Below are positions 30,934 to 41,437 of a stretch of 64,000 nt of DNA, one piece after another. The position numbers and the translations under genes are program-made. Origin of the DNA: Alphaproteobacteria bacterium (GTDB lineage: Bacteria; Myxococcota_A; UBA796; CAJQPC01); NCBI GenBank assembly GCA_020632795.1, contig JACKEV010000011.1, positions 496,001 through 560,000 of the forward strand. The letters run 5' to 3'. Each line of letters starts with the position of its first letter. The first letter of the stretch is position 1. Below the pieces are notes generated by a model. It saw only the letters and a list, made by a program, of their open reading frames with translations, had not been told where the DNA came from and made no database searches.

Positions 30934-33480
30934 ATGGACCCCCGCACGATCCTGGAGCGTCTGTCGTCTCGGGCTGGCCTCTCGCCGGAGGAGCGCGCGC
31001 TGCTGGAGCGGCTCGCGGCGCTCCTGCCTGCGCCGGAGGTCTCCCTCACGGCCGACGCGACGGTCGCCGAGTCCTGCATGACCCCCTGGGCCCCGTCGCC
31101 GCCTGAGCCCGCCGCGCCTGAACCCGAGGGACCCCGCTACGCCGACCAGGGGCTGCTGGGGCAGGGGGGCATGGGGCAGGTTCGGCGGGTCCTCGACCGC
31201 ACCCTGGACCGCACCACCGCGATGAAGGTGCTGCCGGCGGACAGCCCGGCGCGGCGGGTGGACCGCTTCCTGGCTGAGGCCCGGATCACCGCGCGCCTCC
31301 AGCACCCGGGCATCGTGCCCGTCCACGAGCTGGGCTGGCTGCCGGACGGGCGGGCCTACTACACGATGCGCGAGGTGCGGGGGCGAACCCTCGGTCAGGT
31401 CATCCGAGAGCACCACCGCGAGGGCGGGCGCTCCCGCTGGACGCTGCGGCGGCTGGTGGAGGCGCTGCGGCGCGCCGCCGACGCGGTGGCCTACGCCCAC
31501 AGCGAGGGGGTGCTGCACCGGGACCTCAAGCCCGCGAACATCATGGTCGGCCGCTACGGCGAGGTGCAGGTGGTGGACTGGGGGCTCGCGCAGCGCATGG
31601 ACGAGCCCGCGCCCGCCGGCCAGGCCGTGGGCACACCGGCCTACATGGCCCCCGAGCAGGCGATGGGCCACGGCGCGCGCGTGGGCCCCTCCACCGACGT
31701 GTACGCGCTGGGGGCCGTGCTCTTCGAGATCCTGACCGGCGCCGCGCCCTTCACCGGGCAGGACGCCCTGGAGATCCGCGATCGGGTGATGCGGGGGCTG
31801 CGGGAGCCCTGGCCGGAGGACACCACCACGCCGAGCGAGCTGCAGGAGCTTTGCGCGCGGGCCATGCGCTTCGAGCCTGCCGCGCGCTACCCGGACGCGG
31901 CCGCCTTCTCGGAGGCCCTCGACGCCTGGCTGGAGGGGGCCCGCCGCCGGGAGCAGGCCCTCGCGCTGGTCGAGGCTTCGGACCAGGCTCGGGTGAAGGC
32001 CGCTGAGGCTCAACGCCGCGCGCGCGCCCTCCTGGACCGCGCCGCCGACATGCTGCGGGCGCTGCCCGCGCACACCCCCGCCGAGCAGAAGGCCGAGGCC
32101 TGGGCCCTGGAGGACGCCGGCATGGACGCCGCGCAGGCCGCTGACCTGCTGGAGCAGGACGCGATCCGGGCGCTGCGCGCGGCCCTCAACCTCGACCAGG
32201 ACCTGGAGGAGGCCCACGACCGGCTCGCCGACCACTACCTGCAACAACACGCCGAGGCCGAGGCCCGCCGGGATCCACGCGCCGCCGCCGCCCACGCCCG
32301 CCTGATCCAGGAGCACGACCGCAGGGGCCGCCATCGGGCCTGGCTCCAGGGCGACGGCGCGCTCACGCTGCTGACCGATCCGCCGGGGGCGCGGGTGGAC
32401 CTCTACCGCTACGCGCTGCAGGACCGCAGGCTGGTGCCCGTCTTCGAGCGGACTCTGGGGACCACCCCGCTCCAGGCCGTCGCGCTGCCCATGGGCAGCT
32501 ACCTCTGCGTGCTCAAGGCCGAGGGCTTCGACGACGTGCGCTACCCGGTGCGGGTGGACCGCCAGGCCCACTGGCACGGCCGCCCGCCGGGCACCGACCG
32601 CCCGCTCCCGATCGCGCTGCCCCCCGCGGGTGCGCTGGACCCCTCGTTCTGCTATGTCCCGGCGGGATGGTTCATCGAGGGCGGGGACCCCGGGACCCGG
32701 GAGCCCACGCCGCCGCGCTGGCTGTGGGCGGAGGCGATGCTGGTCCAGCGCTTCCCGGTGACCAACCGCCAGTACATCGCCTTCCTGGACGATCTGGTGG
32801 CGCGAGGCGAAGAGGAGGCCGCGCTGCGTTGGGCCCCGCGAGAGCGCGTGGACGCCACCACCAGGCGCGGCGGGCTGATCTACGGCCGCCGCCCCGACGG
32901 GGGGTTTCGATGCGTCCACGACATCGACGGCGACCTGTGGGGAGACGACTGGCCGGTGTTGATGGTGGACTGGTACTGCGCCTGGGCGTATGCCCGCTGG
33001 TGGTCGGCTCAGGTGGGCGCGGCCTGGCGTCCGCCCCGCGAGCTGGAGTGGGAGAAGGCCACCCGGGGCGTCGACGGGCGCGCCTTCCCCTGGGGCGACT
33101 TCCCGGAGCCGACCTGGTGCCGTATGAACGCCAGCGATCCGGTGCGTCGGCTGCCGGCCTCCGTCGACCGCTATCCCTTGGACGAGAGCCCCTACGGGGT
33201 GCGGGGCATGGCCGGAAACGCCTCGGACTGGTGCGTCGACCGGTTCATCTCCGAGGGGCCGACGGTGGCCGGGCAGCGCTTCGACCACGTCCCGGTGTCG
33301 GACGCGGACGAAGGGCACCGACACCAGGGGGAGCCCGCCTGGCGGAGCGCGCGCGGGGGGAGCTGGTACTACTCGATGGTCCGCTGCCGCGCGGTGGAGC
33401 GGGGCTTCCGCTCCCCGCTGGAGCGCTCCTCGGTCTCAGGGATCCGCCTGGTGTCGACCGATCTGCCCTGGCTCAGGTGA
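30934..33480 (+). CDS. Ser/Thr protein kinase fused to a formylglycine-enzyme-like (FGE-sulfatase) domain
   Basis: 848 residues. After an N-terminal helical part, a Hanks-type kinase runs from about residue 70 to 340. It has GQGGMGQV, Lys98, HRDLKPAN at 195-202 and a Mg-binding motif DWG at 215 instead of DFG, a common variant of bacterial kinases. APE is present as MAPEQ. A helical spacer (about 345-480) and a PEGA-like strand block (TDPPGARVDLYRY, then GSYLCVLKAEGFDD) lead to an FGE-sulfatase module (PAGWFIEGGD, MVDWYCAWAYARW, GMAGNASDWCVD, RGGSWYY). No membrane segment was found, so it is probably cytoplasmic. With the FHA activator upstream it makes a plausible kinase-to-activator pair. 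Confidence 0.9.
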   Translation: MDPRTILERLSSRAGLSPEERALLERLAALLPAPEVSLTADATVAESCMTPWAPSPPEPAAPEPEGPRYADQGLLGQGGMGQVRRVLDRTLDRTTAMKVLPADSPARRVDRFLAEARITARLQHPGIVPVHELGWLPDGRAYYTMREVRGRTLGQVIREHHREGGRSRWTLRRLVEALRRAADAVAYAHSEGVLHRDLKPANIMVGRYGEVQVVDWGLAQRMDEPAPAGQAVGTPAYMAPEQAMGHGARVGPSTDVYALGAVLFEILTGAAPFTGQDALEIRDRVMRGLREPWPEDTTTPSELQELCARAMRFEPAARYPDAAAFSEALDAWLEGARRREQALALVEASDQARVKAAEAQRRARALLDRAADMLRALPAHTPAEQKAEAWALEDAGMDAAQAADLLEQDAIRALRAALNLDQDLEEAHDRLADHYLQQHAEAEARRDPRAAAAHARLIQEHDRRGRHRAWLQGDGALTLLTDPPGARVDLYRYALQDRRLVPVFERTLGTTPLQAVALPMGSYLCVLKAEGFDDVRYPVRVDRQAHWHGRPPGTDRPLPIALPPAGALDPSFCYVPAGWFIEGGDPGTREPTPPRWLWAEAMLVQRFPVTNRQYIAFLDDLVARGEEEAALRWAPRERVDATTRRGGLIYGRRPDGGFRCVHDIDGDLWGDDWPVLMVDWYCAWAYARWWSAQVGAAWRPPRELEWEKATRGVDGRAFPWGDFPEPTWCRMNASDPVRRLPASVDRYPLDESPYGVRGMAGNASDWCVDRFISEGPTVAGQRFDHVPVSDADEGHRHQGEPAWRSARGGSWYYSMVRCRAVERGFRSPLERSSVSGIRLVSTDLPWLR

Positions 33481-34342
33481 GGTCGGCGAACCGCCTGCGG
33501 TGGTGGGCAAACACCGAGTACCCGATCACGAACGTGAACACCGCGAAGGTCAACGTCAGCATCATCTGGCGCGGGTGAGGCATGCGCTGGTTGAGGATCA
33601 GCTCCTGGTAGACCCCCACGATGTGGGCCAGGGGGTTGAGCTGGAGCAGGAGCTGGAACTCCCGAGGGTAGGCGGCCGGGGGGTAGAAGATGGGCGTCAC
33701 GAACATCCAGCCCAGCAGCACGGCGTTGACCCAGTGGCTGGTGTCCCGGAAGTAGACGTTCGCCGTGGCCAGGAAGAAGCCCAGCCCCAGCACGAACAGC
33801 GCCTGCACCGCCACGAAGAGGGGCACCATGAGGAAGTGCGCGGACAGCCCGTTGCCCAGGAAGATGACCCCGACCGCCAGGATCACCGTGCGCACGAGCT
33901 GGTTGAACACCGCCGACACCACCACGTAGGACGGCAGCACCGCCGCCGGGAAGTTCACCTTCTTGATCATGTGGGCGTGGTCGGTGATCGAGGTCGTCGC
34001 GCGGGTCAGGCCCTCGGAGACCGAGAACCAGGCCACCATGCCGCAGAACAGGAACAGGGAGTAGTGGACCGTGCCGCCGGTGGGGTGGAAGGTCACCCCC
34101 ATCAGGACGTGGAAGACGAAGGTGTAGGTCACCAGCTCCACGATGGGGTTGACCACCGTCCAGAAGAAGCCGATGGAGCTGCCCACGTAGCGGTGCTTGA
34201 GGTCGTTCGACGCGAAGGCCATCAACAGCGAGCGGTGTCGCCAGAGCAGCAGCAGCTCGGCGCCGAGCGCACGGGGGCGTGGGCCCTCGGGCTCTCCTGT
34301 CCGAGGGCTCGGCGGCTCCGGCCTGAGCGCGGGTGCGGTCAC
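33473..34342 (-). CDS. ABC-2 type polysaccharide/polyol-phosphate export permease
   Basis: The start is taken as GTG 34342 (VTAPALRPEPPSPRTG), 289 residues. Six hydrophobic segments and the entry motif FASNDLKHRYVGSSIGFFWTV, with NPLAHIVGVYQELILN and FFLATANVYFRDTSHWVN, match the Wzm/KpsM-like ABC-2 permeases that export O-antigen or capsule chains. The partner ATPase (Wzt/KpsT) is not in the window, so it must be encoded elsewhere. The gene ends overlapping the kinase stop by eight bases. Fourteen bases separate it from the porin gene. Confidence 0.88.
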   Translation of the reverse strand: MTAPALRPEPPSPRTGEPEGPRPRALGAELLLLWRHRSLLMAFASNDLKHRYVGSSIGFFWTVVNPIVELVTYTFVFHVLMGVTFHPTGGTVHYSLFLFCGMVAWFSVSEGLTRATTSITDHAHMIKKVNFPAAVLPSYVVVSAVFNQLVRTVILAVGVIFLGNGLSAHFLMVPLFVAVQALFVLGLGFFLATANVYFRDTSHWVNAVLLGWMFVTPIFYPPAAYPREFQLLLQLNPLAHIVGVYQELILNQRMPHPRQMMLTLTFAVFTFVIGYSVFAHHRRRFADLT

Positions 34343-34356
34343 GACATCGCAGTGTA

Positions 34357-35712
34357 TCAGGGCGGGGGGGCGTCGTTGTCCGGCAGTGAGAAGGCCACGT
34401 CGATCGACGCGCCGAACAGCAGGATGCGCGAGCGGTACTCGCCGTTGCCGACCACCTTGCCGTCCTCGACGTCCCCGCCGTTGATGTCCAGCTTGATCTG
34501 CGTCACCTCGGAGTCGGTGATCTCCGGGATGAGCAGGAAGGCCTGCGACCAGCCCGCGTCGATGGTGAAGCGCCGCCCCAGGTGCGCGCTGCCGCCTGCG
34601 CCGTAGCCGATCTTGGGGGCGTCGGGCAGCGACACGTTCTGCCGCCGGGTGGGAACCGCCGAGGTCTCGTAGAAGGTCCCGGCGCGCGCGGTCCAGCGAT
34701 CGTTGATGTCGAAGTCCCCGCCCAGCCGCAGGGACCAGGCATCGTCGTACTCGGCGGGCAGGACCACCGGGTCGGTGATGGTGGTGGGGGCGAAGGTGTT
34801 CTGGACGGTCAGCTGGAGGTCGTCGACGACGATGTCGTCCATCGTCGACCACCTCTGGAGCACCCCAGCCAGCTCGATCTCCAGGGGCTCGATGGGCCGC
34901 ACCGACACACCCGCCCGCAGGACCAGGGGCATGCGCACCGAGAGGGAGATGTCGTCGTCGCGGGTGGTCGCGTCGGTGATGATGCCGTTCCGATAGAGGG
35001 CGTGGTTGGTGAAGTCGCCCTCCAGGTAGCCGCGCCCGTTGAACTGGATGGGCGGCTGGATGGACGCGCCCACCACCACCCGCTCGCTGGGCGGACCCAC
35101 CAGCAGCCCCGCGTTCCAGGAGATCTTGAACGGGTCGGTGGCCCGCATGTCGAAGCCGATGTCCCCCGCCGGGTCGTCGGTGGTCAGCACCAGGGTCTGC
35201 CCGGCGATGAGGAGCTGCCAGTTGACCCCCGCCCCCAGGGTGATCCAGGGGTGCGGGCGGAACGCGGCCGAGGGCCCCACCTGGGTCTGCACGACGATGC
35301 TCTCGATGAGCGTGTAGCGCTGGGGGCCGTCGGCCGGGTAGGTGATGTCGGGCGCGTAGGGGGGGTAGAGCCCGAAGGCGAAGGTGAAGCGCTCCAGCCC
35401 GAAGTCGTGGCTGACCCCGATGCTCGGGATGGGGTACGGCGGCGCGTCGTTGACGATGGGGTCGAAGGTGAGGTCGTTGTCGGGCTCGTCTGCCCGGTTG
35501 AAGGTCACCGACTGGTACGCCCCGGCCATGTCGAAGCGCACATGCCCCCCGCGCAGCCGAATCAACCCTGCGGGGTTGTAGTACTGCGCGGAGAGGTCAT
35601 CGACGCCGGCCACGAAGGCCAGGCCCCGGGAGAACGAGCGCACCCCGGGGTCGGCCAGGTAGTAGCCAGCCGCCTCAGCGCCAGGGAGCAGGGCGAGGAG
35701 CAGGACCGGCAA
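34357..35712 (-). CDS. FadL-like outer-membrane transporter (OMPP1/TodX family)
   Basis: The start is TTG 35712, immediately after the TAG of the upstream lipoprotein, giving 451 residues with signal peptide (MPVLLLALLPGAEAAGYY). The hallmark of the family is the N-terminal plug region: GLAFVAGVDDLSAQYYNPAGL. It is followed by barrel strands such as GPSAAFRPHPWITLGAGVNWQ and KIGYGAGGSAHLGRRFTIDAGW. FadL-type proteins admit fatty acids or aromatic hydrocarbons. The direct abutment with the lipoprotein gene suggests coupling. Confidence 0.85.
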   Translation of the reverse strand: MPVLLLALLPGAEAAGYYLADPGVRSFSRGLAFVAGVDDLSAQYYNPAGLIRLRGGHVRFDMAGAYQSVTFNRADEPDNDLTFDPIVNDAPPYPIPSIGVSHDFGLERFTFAFGLYPPYAPDITYPADGPQRYTLIESIVVQTQVGPSAAFRPHPWITLGAGVNWQLLIAGQTLVLTTDDPAGDIGFDMRATDPFKISWNAGLLVGPPSERVVVGASIQPPIQFNGRGYLEGDFTNHALYRNGIITDATTRDDDISLSVRMPLVLRAGVSVRPIEPLEIELAGVLQRWSTMDDIVVDDLQLTVQNTFAPTTITDPVVLPAEYDDAWSLRLGGDFDINDRWTARAGTFYETSAVPTRRQNVSLPDAPKIGYGAGGSAHLGRRFTIDAGWSQAFLLIPEITDSEVTQIKLDINGGDVEDGKVVGNGEYRSRILLFGASIDVAFSLPDNDAPPP

Positions 35713-36483
35713 CTATGGACCCTGGTATCCGGAGCCCTGGCCCGCGCCCGCGACCACCTCGAAGTCGTCCCACTTCAGGTCGGTCTGGTAGCCGACGAGG
35801 TCGTAGCTGGTGGAGCAGTCGCTGCTGAGGGTCAGCGTGCAGGGGTCGCTGGTGCAGTCCGCCCGGTCGAAGGTGTTGTAGGCCGGGACCACCGAGCCCT
35901 CGATGTCCCGCAGCAGGTAGTTGTAGGACGGGATCTGCCCCTGGGTGCCGATCTCGGTGTCGGCCAGCTCCTGGGACCAGTTGTCCGACTCCGTCCAGCC
36001 CTGGACGGTGGACCATTCGGCGCTGCTGGTGCCGTTGAACACGCCGCTCTTGATGGCGCCGGAGATGATGTAGTCCGCGGCCTGGTCGGTGGTGATCGAG
36101 TAGGTGTAGCCGGTCTCGTGGGTGTCGGTGTCCGAGGACTGGGTGTAGCTGTCGGCCCGGAAGACCCAGGCGTCGCCGTTCTTGTTGCCCTCGAACACCG
36201 TGCCGTTGAAGACCAGGATGAGGTTCTCGCCGGACTCGGACAGCGAGCCGAAGAACTCGGAGTCGGAGCGGGTGACCTCGGACGTCGTGGTCCAGGGGTT
36301 CTCGATCTCCTCCTCTTCGGGGGTGAAGAGGTTGGTGAAGTTGTGGGTCAGCTCGGTGGCGCAAGCGTCGTCGCTGGAGGCCCAGGTGAGGTAGAAATGC
36401 CACACGCCCTCGGCCTTGCCCTGGGCGCAGCCCGTGAGCCCGGCGAGGATCGCGGCGGCGGTGGTGATCCGGATGATGCGCAT
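35713..36483 (-). CDS. Lipoprotein of unknown function
   Basis: The start is ATG 36483 with AAGGA upstream; 256 residues. Signal MRIIRITTAAAILAGLTGC ends in a lipobox. The mature part is rich in Thr, Ser, Asp and aromatic residues and looks like one beta domain (ENLILVFNGTVFEGNKNG, then CTLTLSSDCSTSYDLVGY). It carries six or so Cys. No enzyme motif is visible. It abuts the FadL-like gene and could be its lipoprotein partner. A GATAAT hexamer (36551-36546) could be its -10, without a clear -35. Confidence 0.65.
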   Translation of the reverse strand: MRIIRITTAAAILAGLTGCAQGKAEGVWHFYLTWASSDDACATELTHNFTNLFTPEEEEIENPWTTTSEVTRSDSEFFGSLSESGENLILVFNGTVFEGNKNGDAWVFRADSYTQSSDTDTHETGYTYSITTDQAADYIISGAIKSGVFNGTSSAEWSTVQGWTESDNWSQELADTEIGTQGQIPSYNYLLRDIEGSVVPAYNTFDRADCTSDPCTLTLSSDCSTSYDLVGYQTDLKWDDFEVVAGAGQGSGYQGP

Positions 36484-36598
36484 CGGTGTCCTTCCTTGAT
36501 GCCAGGTCCCGGCTTCCCTGAGGCCGGCCCCTCGTTCTCGCACCGATTATCATGTCCGGCCGACTTTCACCTCTTTCGGGTACGGACCTCTCGGAGCC

Positions 36599-38053
<1,455 letters not shown>

Positions 38054-39391
38054 TCAGCGCGACCGCCGACGCCGCAGCGACATCCCGAGCAGCCACAGGA
38101 GCGCCGCCGCAAGAGCTGGCGCGCGGGGCTCGACCGAGCCGCACTCGCGGTTCTCCGCCCGATCGGCGCGGCGGTTCTCCTTGTCCCACTCGGCGAACTC
38201 GTCGTCGCAGGACTCGACCTGCCCCTCCAGCAGCTCAGCGGTGTTCGCCGCCTCGTTGCAGATGGGGAAGCGGTCCTCCATGTTCTCGTTGTACTGGATG
38301 TAGCGCTGCTGGACCTGGTCGGGGATGCCCGAGAGGTTGAACAGCAGGTCCCCGGTCACCTGCTCCGGCGCGTACCGCATGCGCAGCCGCGTGAACGTGG
38401 CCTCCTGGCTGGTGCCCTCGAAGCCCGACTCCTCGACCACCCACTCGGCGAGCGCGGCGTCGTCGGGGCAGGGGTCGCAGTGGTAGGGGCTCCAGCTGTA
38501 CTCCAGCAGCCAGTGGGCCTCGGTCTCGGGGGCGGTGGGCAGGGCGCTGTCCAGCCGGCCCGCGTAGTACGTCGGGAAGTCGGCGATCTCCGACATGCAC
38601 TCGTCGGTGAGCGTGGCCTCGGGGTAGTTCGCGATGTGGGCCTGCCCGTCCTCCAGGTCGTTGATGACGTAGACCACCAGCTCCTGGGCGCCCGGCGAGT
38701 TCAGCGTGCCCAGCCGGATGGGCAGCGAGAACATCGGGCTGTCGTAGCCGATCTGCAGCGGCGAGAGCACCGAGGTGTCCGGCGGCATCATCTCGTAGTG
38801 GACCTGGGCCGCCAGGAAGTAGGAGCCGCTGTCGATGTACTCCTGGAGAAGGTCGGCCGCCTCGGTGGTCACGCCGTAGCCGTTCTGGTCCAGCCACCGC
38901 AGCAGGTCCCCGGACTCCTCCGCGGAGAGGATGACGATGCTGTACTCGCCCGCCTCGAACTCGGCCTCCACCTCCACCGAGCCGTCGTCCTCGGCCATGG
39001 TCGCGGTGTCGGCCCAGCCCGCGGCGTCGTTCATGGCGTAGTCGGTGCAGCCGAAGCCCCGCCCGCCGCGCGGCGCGTAGTAGTAGAAGTCCTCGCAGGT
39101 GTACTCCACCAGCCGAGGCCCGCTGTAGCGCTCGGCCTCCTCGATCATGTCGGGGATCACCGTGCGCACGTCGTCCTCGGAGAGGATCTGGGGCACGGGG
39201 ATGACCATCGCGAAGTCGCTGGGGTCGCCCGCGAAGTCGTTGGCCATCGTCAGCGTCGTGCGCGTGCCCTGCCGGGCGATCAGGAGCTGGCTGGTGTTGT
39301 TGGTGATCGTCGCGCCGGGTTCCCCGACGTAGGTCCCGCAGAAGGCGTGGGCGTCCGGCGTGAGGGCCATCGCGGCGAGCATCGTGAGCAT
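38054..39391 (-). CDS. DUF2330 protein with MYXO-CTERM-like tail (copy A)
   Basis: The start is ATG 39391 behind GGAG, giving 445 residues: signal peptide MLTMLAAMALTPDAHAF, then FCGTYVGEPGATITNNTSQL, the DUF2330 opening. The family is common in myxobacteria and of unknown function; the mature part contains conserved VIPVPQILSEDDVRTV and several Cys. The C-terminus reads CGSVEPRAP, a hydrophobic helix and RRRRSR, the layout of MYXO-CTERM sorting tails that attach proteins to the surface. It is a close paralogue of the gene at 39908-41239, with only scattered differences. The two are separated by a small lipoprotein gene. Confidence 0.9.
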   Translation of the reverse strand: MLTMLAAMALTPDAHAFCGTYVGEPGATITNNTSQLLIARQGTRTTLTMANDFAGDPSDFAMVIPVPQILSEDDVRTVIPDMIEEAERYSGPRLVEYTCEDFYYYAPRGGRGFGCTDYAMNDAAGWADTATMAEDDGSVEVEAEFEAGEYSIVILSAEESGDLLRWLDQNGYGVTTEAADLLQEYIDSGSYFLAAQVHYEMMPPDTSVLSPLQIGYDSPMFSLPIRLGTLNSPGAQELVVYVINDLEDGQAHIANYPEATLTDECMSEIADFPTYYAGRLDSALPTAPETEAHWLLEYSWSPYHCDPCPDDAALAEWVVEESGFEGTSQEATFTRLRMRYAPEQVTGDLLFNLSGIPDQVQQRYIQYNENMEDRFPICNEAANTAELLEGQVESCDDEFAEWDKENRRADRAENRECGSVEPRAPALAAALLWLLGMSLRRRRSR

Positions 39392-39513
39392 GAGGGTCTC
39401 CGTGGACACGGTCGACCAGCGGCCCTCAGCATGAAGGGGCGCGCGCCGGACGCCGGTATGTACCCTGACCGAGGACAGCATAGCGCGAGGGTGGGGTGGA
39501 CGTCGAGGAGGAT

Positions 39514-39870
39514 TCAACCGCCGGCCTCGCAGATCTCGCGCAGCTCGGTGAGGGTTCCAGCCTGGTCGGAGAGCCACTGGTAGCCGACGAGCACCTCCGT
39601 CTCGGAGAGGTCCACGGCCAGCTCGGTTGTGGCCTCACACGCGACGAAGCCAGCGTGCCTCGGGAAGGTCGTCGGGGACTCCTGGACGACGAAGTAGACG
39701 CAGTCGGCGGTCGCCTCGCTGGTGCACCAGCAGCGGACCTCGTCTACCTCTCCGTGGTTGCTGAACGGCGGGCTGTGGACGAAGTCCGCCTCCTCTGAGG
39801 AAGGCCACTCCGGCTCAGAACAGAGGTCGCCGGGCTGAGCGCAGGCCAGGAGGGCGTTCAGGAGCAGCAT
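39514..39870 (-). CDS. Small Cys-rich lipoprotein
   Basis: A 118-residue protein: signal MLLLNALLAC with Cys10 as likely lipidation site. Six further Cys residues (including RCWCTSE and DCVYFV) suggest a disulfide-linked fold. Nothing in it matches a known domain. It lies between the two DUF2330 paralogues on the same strand, 37 bp after copy B, and may be co-transcribed. Confidence 0.6.
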   Translation of the reverse strand: MLLLNALLACAQPGDLCSEPEWPSSEEADFVHSPPFSNHGEVDEVRCWCTSEATADCVYFVVQESPTTFPRHAGFVACEATTELAVDLSETEVLVGYQWLSDQAGTLTELREICEAGG

Positions 39871-39907
39871 ACCGACCCCTACGCCGCGGCCCCTCCGGGT
39901 GTGACGC

Positions 39908-41239
39908 TCAGCCCCGCCGCCGCCGCACCATCATCACCAGCAGCCACGCCAGCGCCGCCCCCAGCGCGGGCATGCGCTGCTCGGCCGCCCCGCAGCCGCG
40001 GTTCTCCGCCCGCTCGGCGCGGCGGTTCTCCTTGTCCCACGCCGCGAATTCGTCGTCGCAGGAGTCCGCCGGGTCGTCGGCCGGCGCGGCGGTGTTGGCC
40101 GCCTCGTCGCAGAGCGGGAAGCGGTCCTCCATGTTGACGTTGTACTGGATGTAGCGCTGCTGGACCTGGTCGGGGATGCCCGAGAGGTTGAACAGCAGGT
40201 CCCCGGTCACCTGCTCGGGGGCGTACCGCATGCGCAGCCGCGTGAACGTGGCGTCCTGGCTGGAGCCCTCGAAGCCGGACTCGCGGACCACCCACTCGGC
40301 GAGCGCGGCGTCGTCCGGGCAGGGGTCGCAGTGGTAGGGGCTCCAGCTGTACTCCAGCAGCCAGTGGGCCTCGCTGCCGGAGTCGGTGGGCAGGGCGCTG
40401 TCCAGCCGGTCCGCGTAGTACGTCGCGAAGTCGTCGATCGCCGACATGCACTCGTCGGTGAGCGTGGCCTCGGGGTAGTTCGCGATGTGGGCCTGCCCGT
40501 CCTCCAGGTCGTTGATGACGTAGACCACCAGCTCCTGGGCGCCCGGCGAGTTCAGGGTACCCAGGCGGATGGGCAGCGAGAGCACCGGGCTGTCGTAGCC
40601 GATCTGCAGCGGCGAGAGCACCGAGGTGTCCGGCGGGATCATCTCGTAGTGGACCTGGGCCGCCAGGAAGTACGAGCCCACGTCGATGTAGCCCTGGAGC
40701 AGGTCCGAGGCCTCGGCGGTCACCCCGTAGCCGTGCTGGTCCAGCCACCGCAGCAGGTCCCCGGACTCCTCCGCGGAGAGGATGACGATGCTGTACTCGC
40801 CCGCCTCGAACTCGGCCTCGACCTCCACGCTGGAGCCGGTGTCTGCGGCCATCGGGGGCTCGGCCGCGCGCTGCTCCAGCGAGTAGTCCGCCATCCTGCA
40901 GCCGACGCCCCGCCCGCCCGACCAGTAGGTGTAGAAGTCCTCGCAGGTGTACTCGACCAGCCGGGGGCCGCTGTAGCGCTCGGCCTCCTCGATCATCTCC
41001 GGGATCACCGTGCGCACGTCGTCCTCGGAGAGCACCTCGGGCACGGGGATGACCATCGCGAAGTCCGACGGGTCCCCGGCGAAGTCGTTCGCCATCGTCA
41101 GCGTCGTGCGCGTGCCCTGGCGGGCGATCAGGAGCTGGCTGGTGTTGTTCGTGATCGTCGCGCCCGGCTCGCCGACGTAGGTGCCGCAGAAGGCGTGGGC
41201 GTCCGGGGTCAGGGCCAGCGCAGCGAGCATCGTGAGCAT
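39908..41239 (-). CDS. DUF2330 protein with MYXO-CTERM-like tail (copy B)
   Basis: 443 residues, start ATG 41239. N-terminal sequence (MLTMLAALALTPDAHAFCG) and most of the protein are the same as copy A. Differences cluster around residues 110-140 (the stretch after the TCEDFY segment) and near the C-terminal Cys region. The tail is GCGAAEQRMPALG, a hydrophobic helix and RRRRG. Tandem duplication with divergence of one surface loop suggests the two proteins present related but different faces. An open frame extends upstream to 42535 but is only the shadow of the plus-strand ATP-grasp gene. Confidence 0.9.
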   Translation of the reverse strand: MLTMLAALALTPDAHAFCGTYVGEPGATITNNTSQLLIARQGTRTTLTMANDFAGDPSDFAMVIPVPEVLSEDDVRTVIPEMIEEAERYSGPRLVEYTCEDFYTYWSGGRGVGCRMADYSLEQRAAEPPMAADTGSSVEVEAEFEAGEYSIVILSAEESGDLLRWLDQHGYGVTAEASDLLQGYIDVGSYFLAAQVHYEMIPPDTSVLSPLQIGYDSPVLSLPIRLGTLNSPGAQELVVYVINDLEDGQAHIANYPEATLTDECMSAIDDFATYYADRLDSALPTDSGSEAHWLLEYSWSPYHCDPCPDDAALAEWVVRESGFEGSSQDATFTRLRMRYAPEQVTGDLLFNLSGIPDQVQQRYIQYNVNMEDRFPLCDEAANTAAPADDPADSCDDEFAAWDKENRRAERAENRGCGAAEQRMPALGAALAWLLVMMVRRRRG

Positions 41240-41331
41240 GTGTTTCTCCGGCAGGCGTACAGACCCAGCATGGCGCGGCCCGGGGCGGGGCCACAAGGGG
41301 TCCGCGTAAGCGGAGCGATCCCGACGCTTAC

Positions 41332-41350
41332 AAACGCTCACACAGCGTTT
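41332..41350. promoter_or_regulatory. Inverted repeat in the DUF2330 / PqqD divergent gap
   Basis: AAACGCT-CACAC-AGCGTTT is a perfect 7-bp inverted repeat with a five-base spacer, in an otherwise GC-rich 198-bp divergent gap. A second one, TCCGC-GTAA-GCGGA, is at 41301-41314. Either could be an operator; no clear sigma-70 hexamers were found next to them. Confidence 0.45.
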
Positions 41351-41437
41351 CACAACGCCAACGGTCCGCGACGGCCGGACGCCGTAGGTTGGAGACGTAC
41401 CGAGAAGCTCCCCCTCAATCCACAACAGGAGGCCCCC

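Noticed and set aside
28057..33324. 1755-residue minus-strand open frame
   Set aside because: Covers the antisense of the activator and kinase genes and a wrong frame of the oxidoreductase; no signal, RBS or domain.
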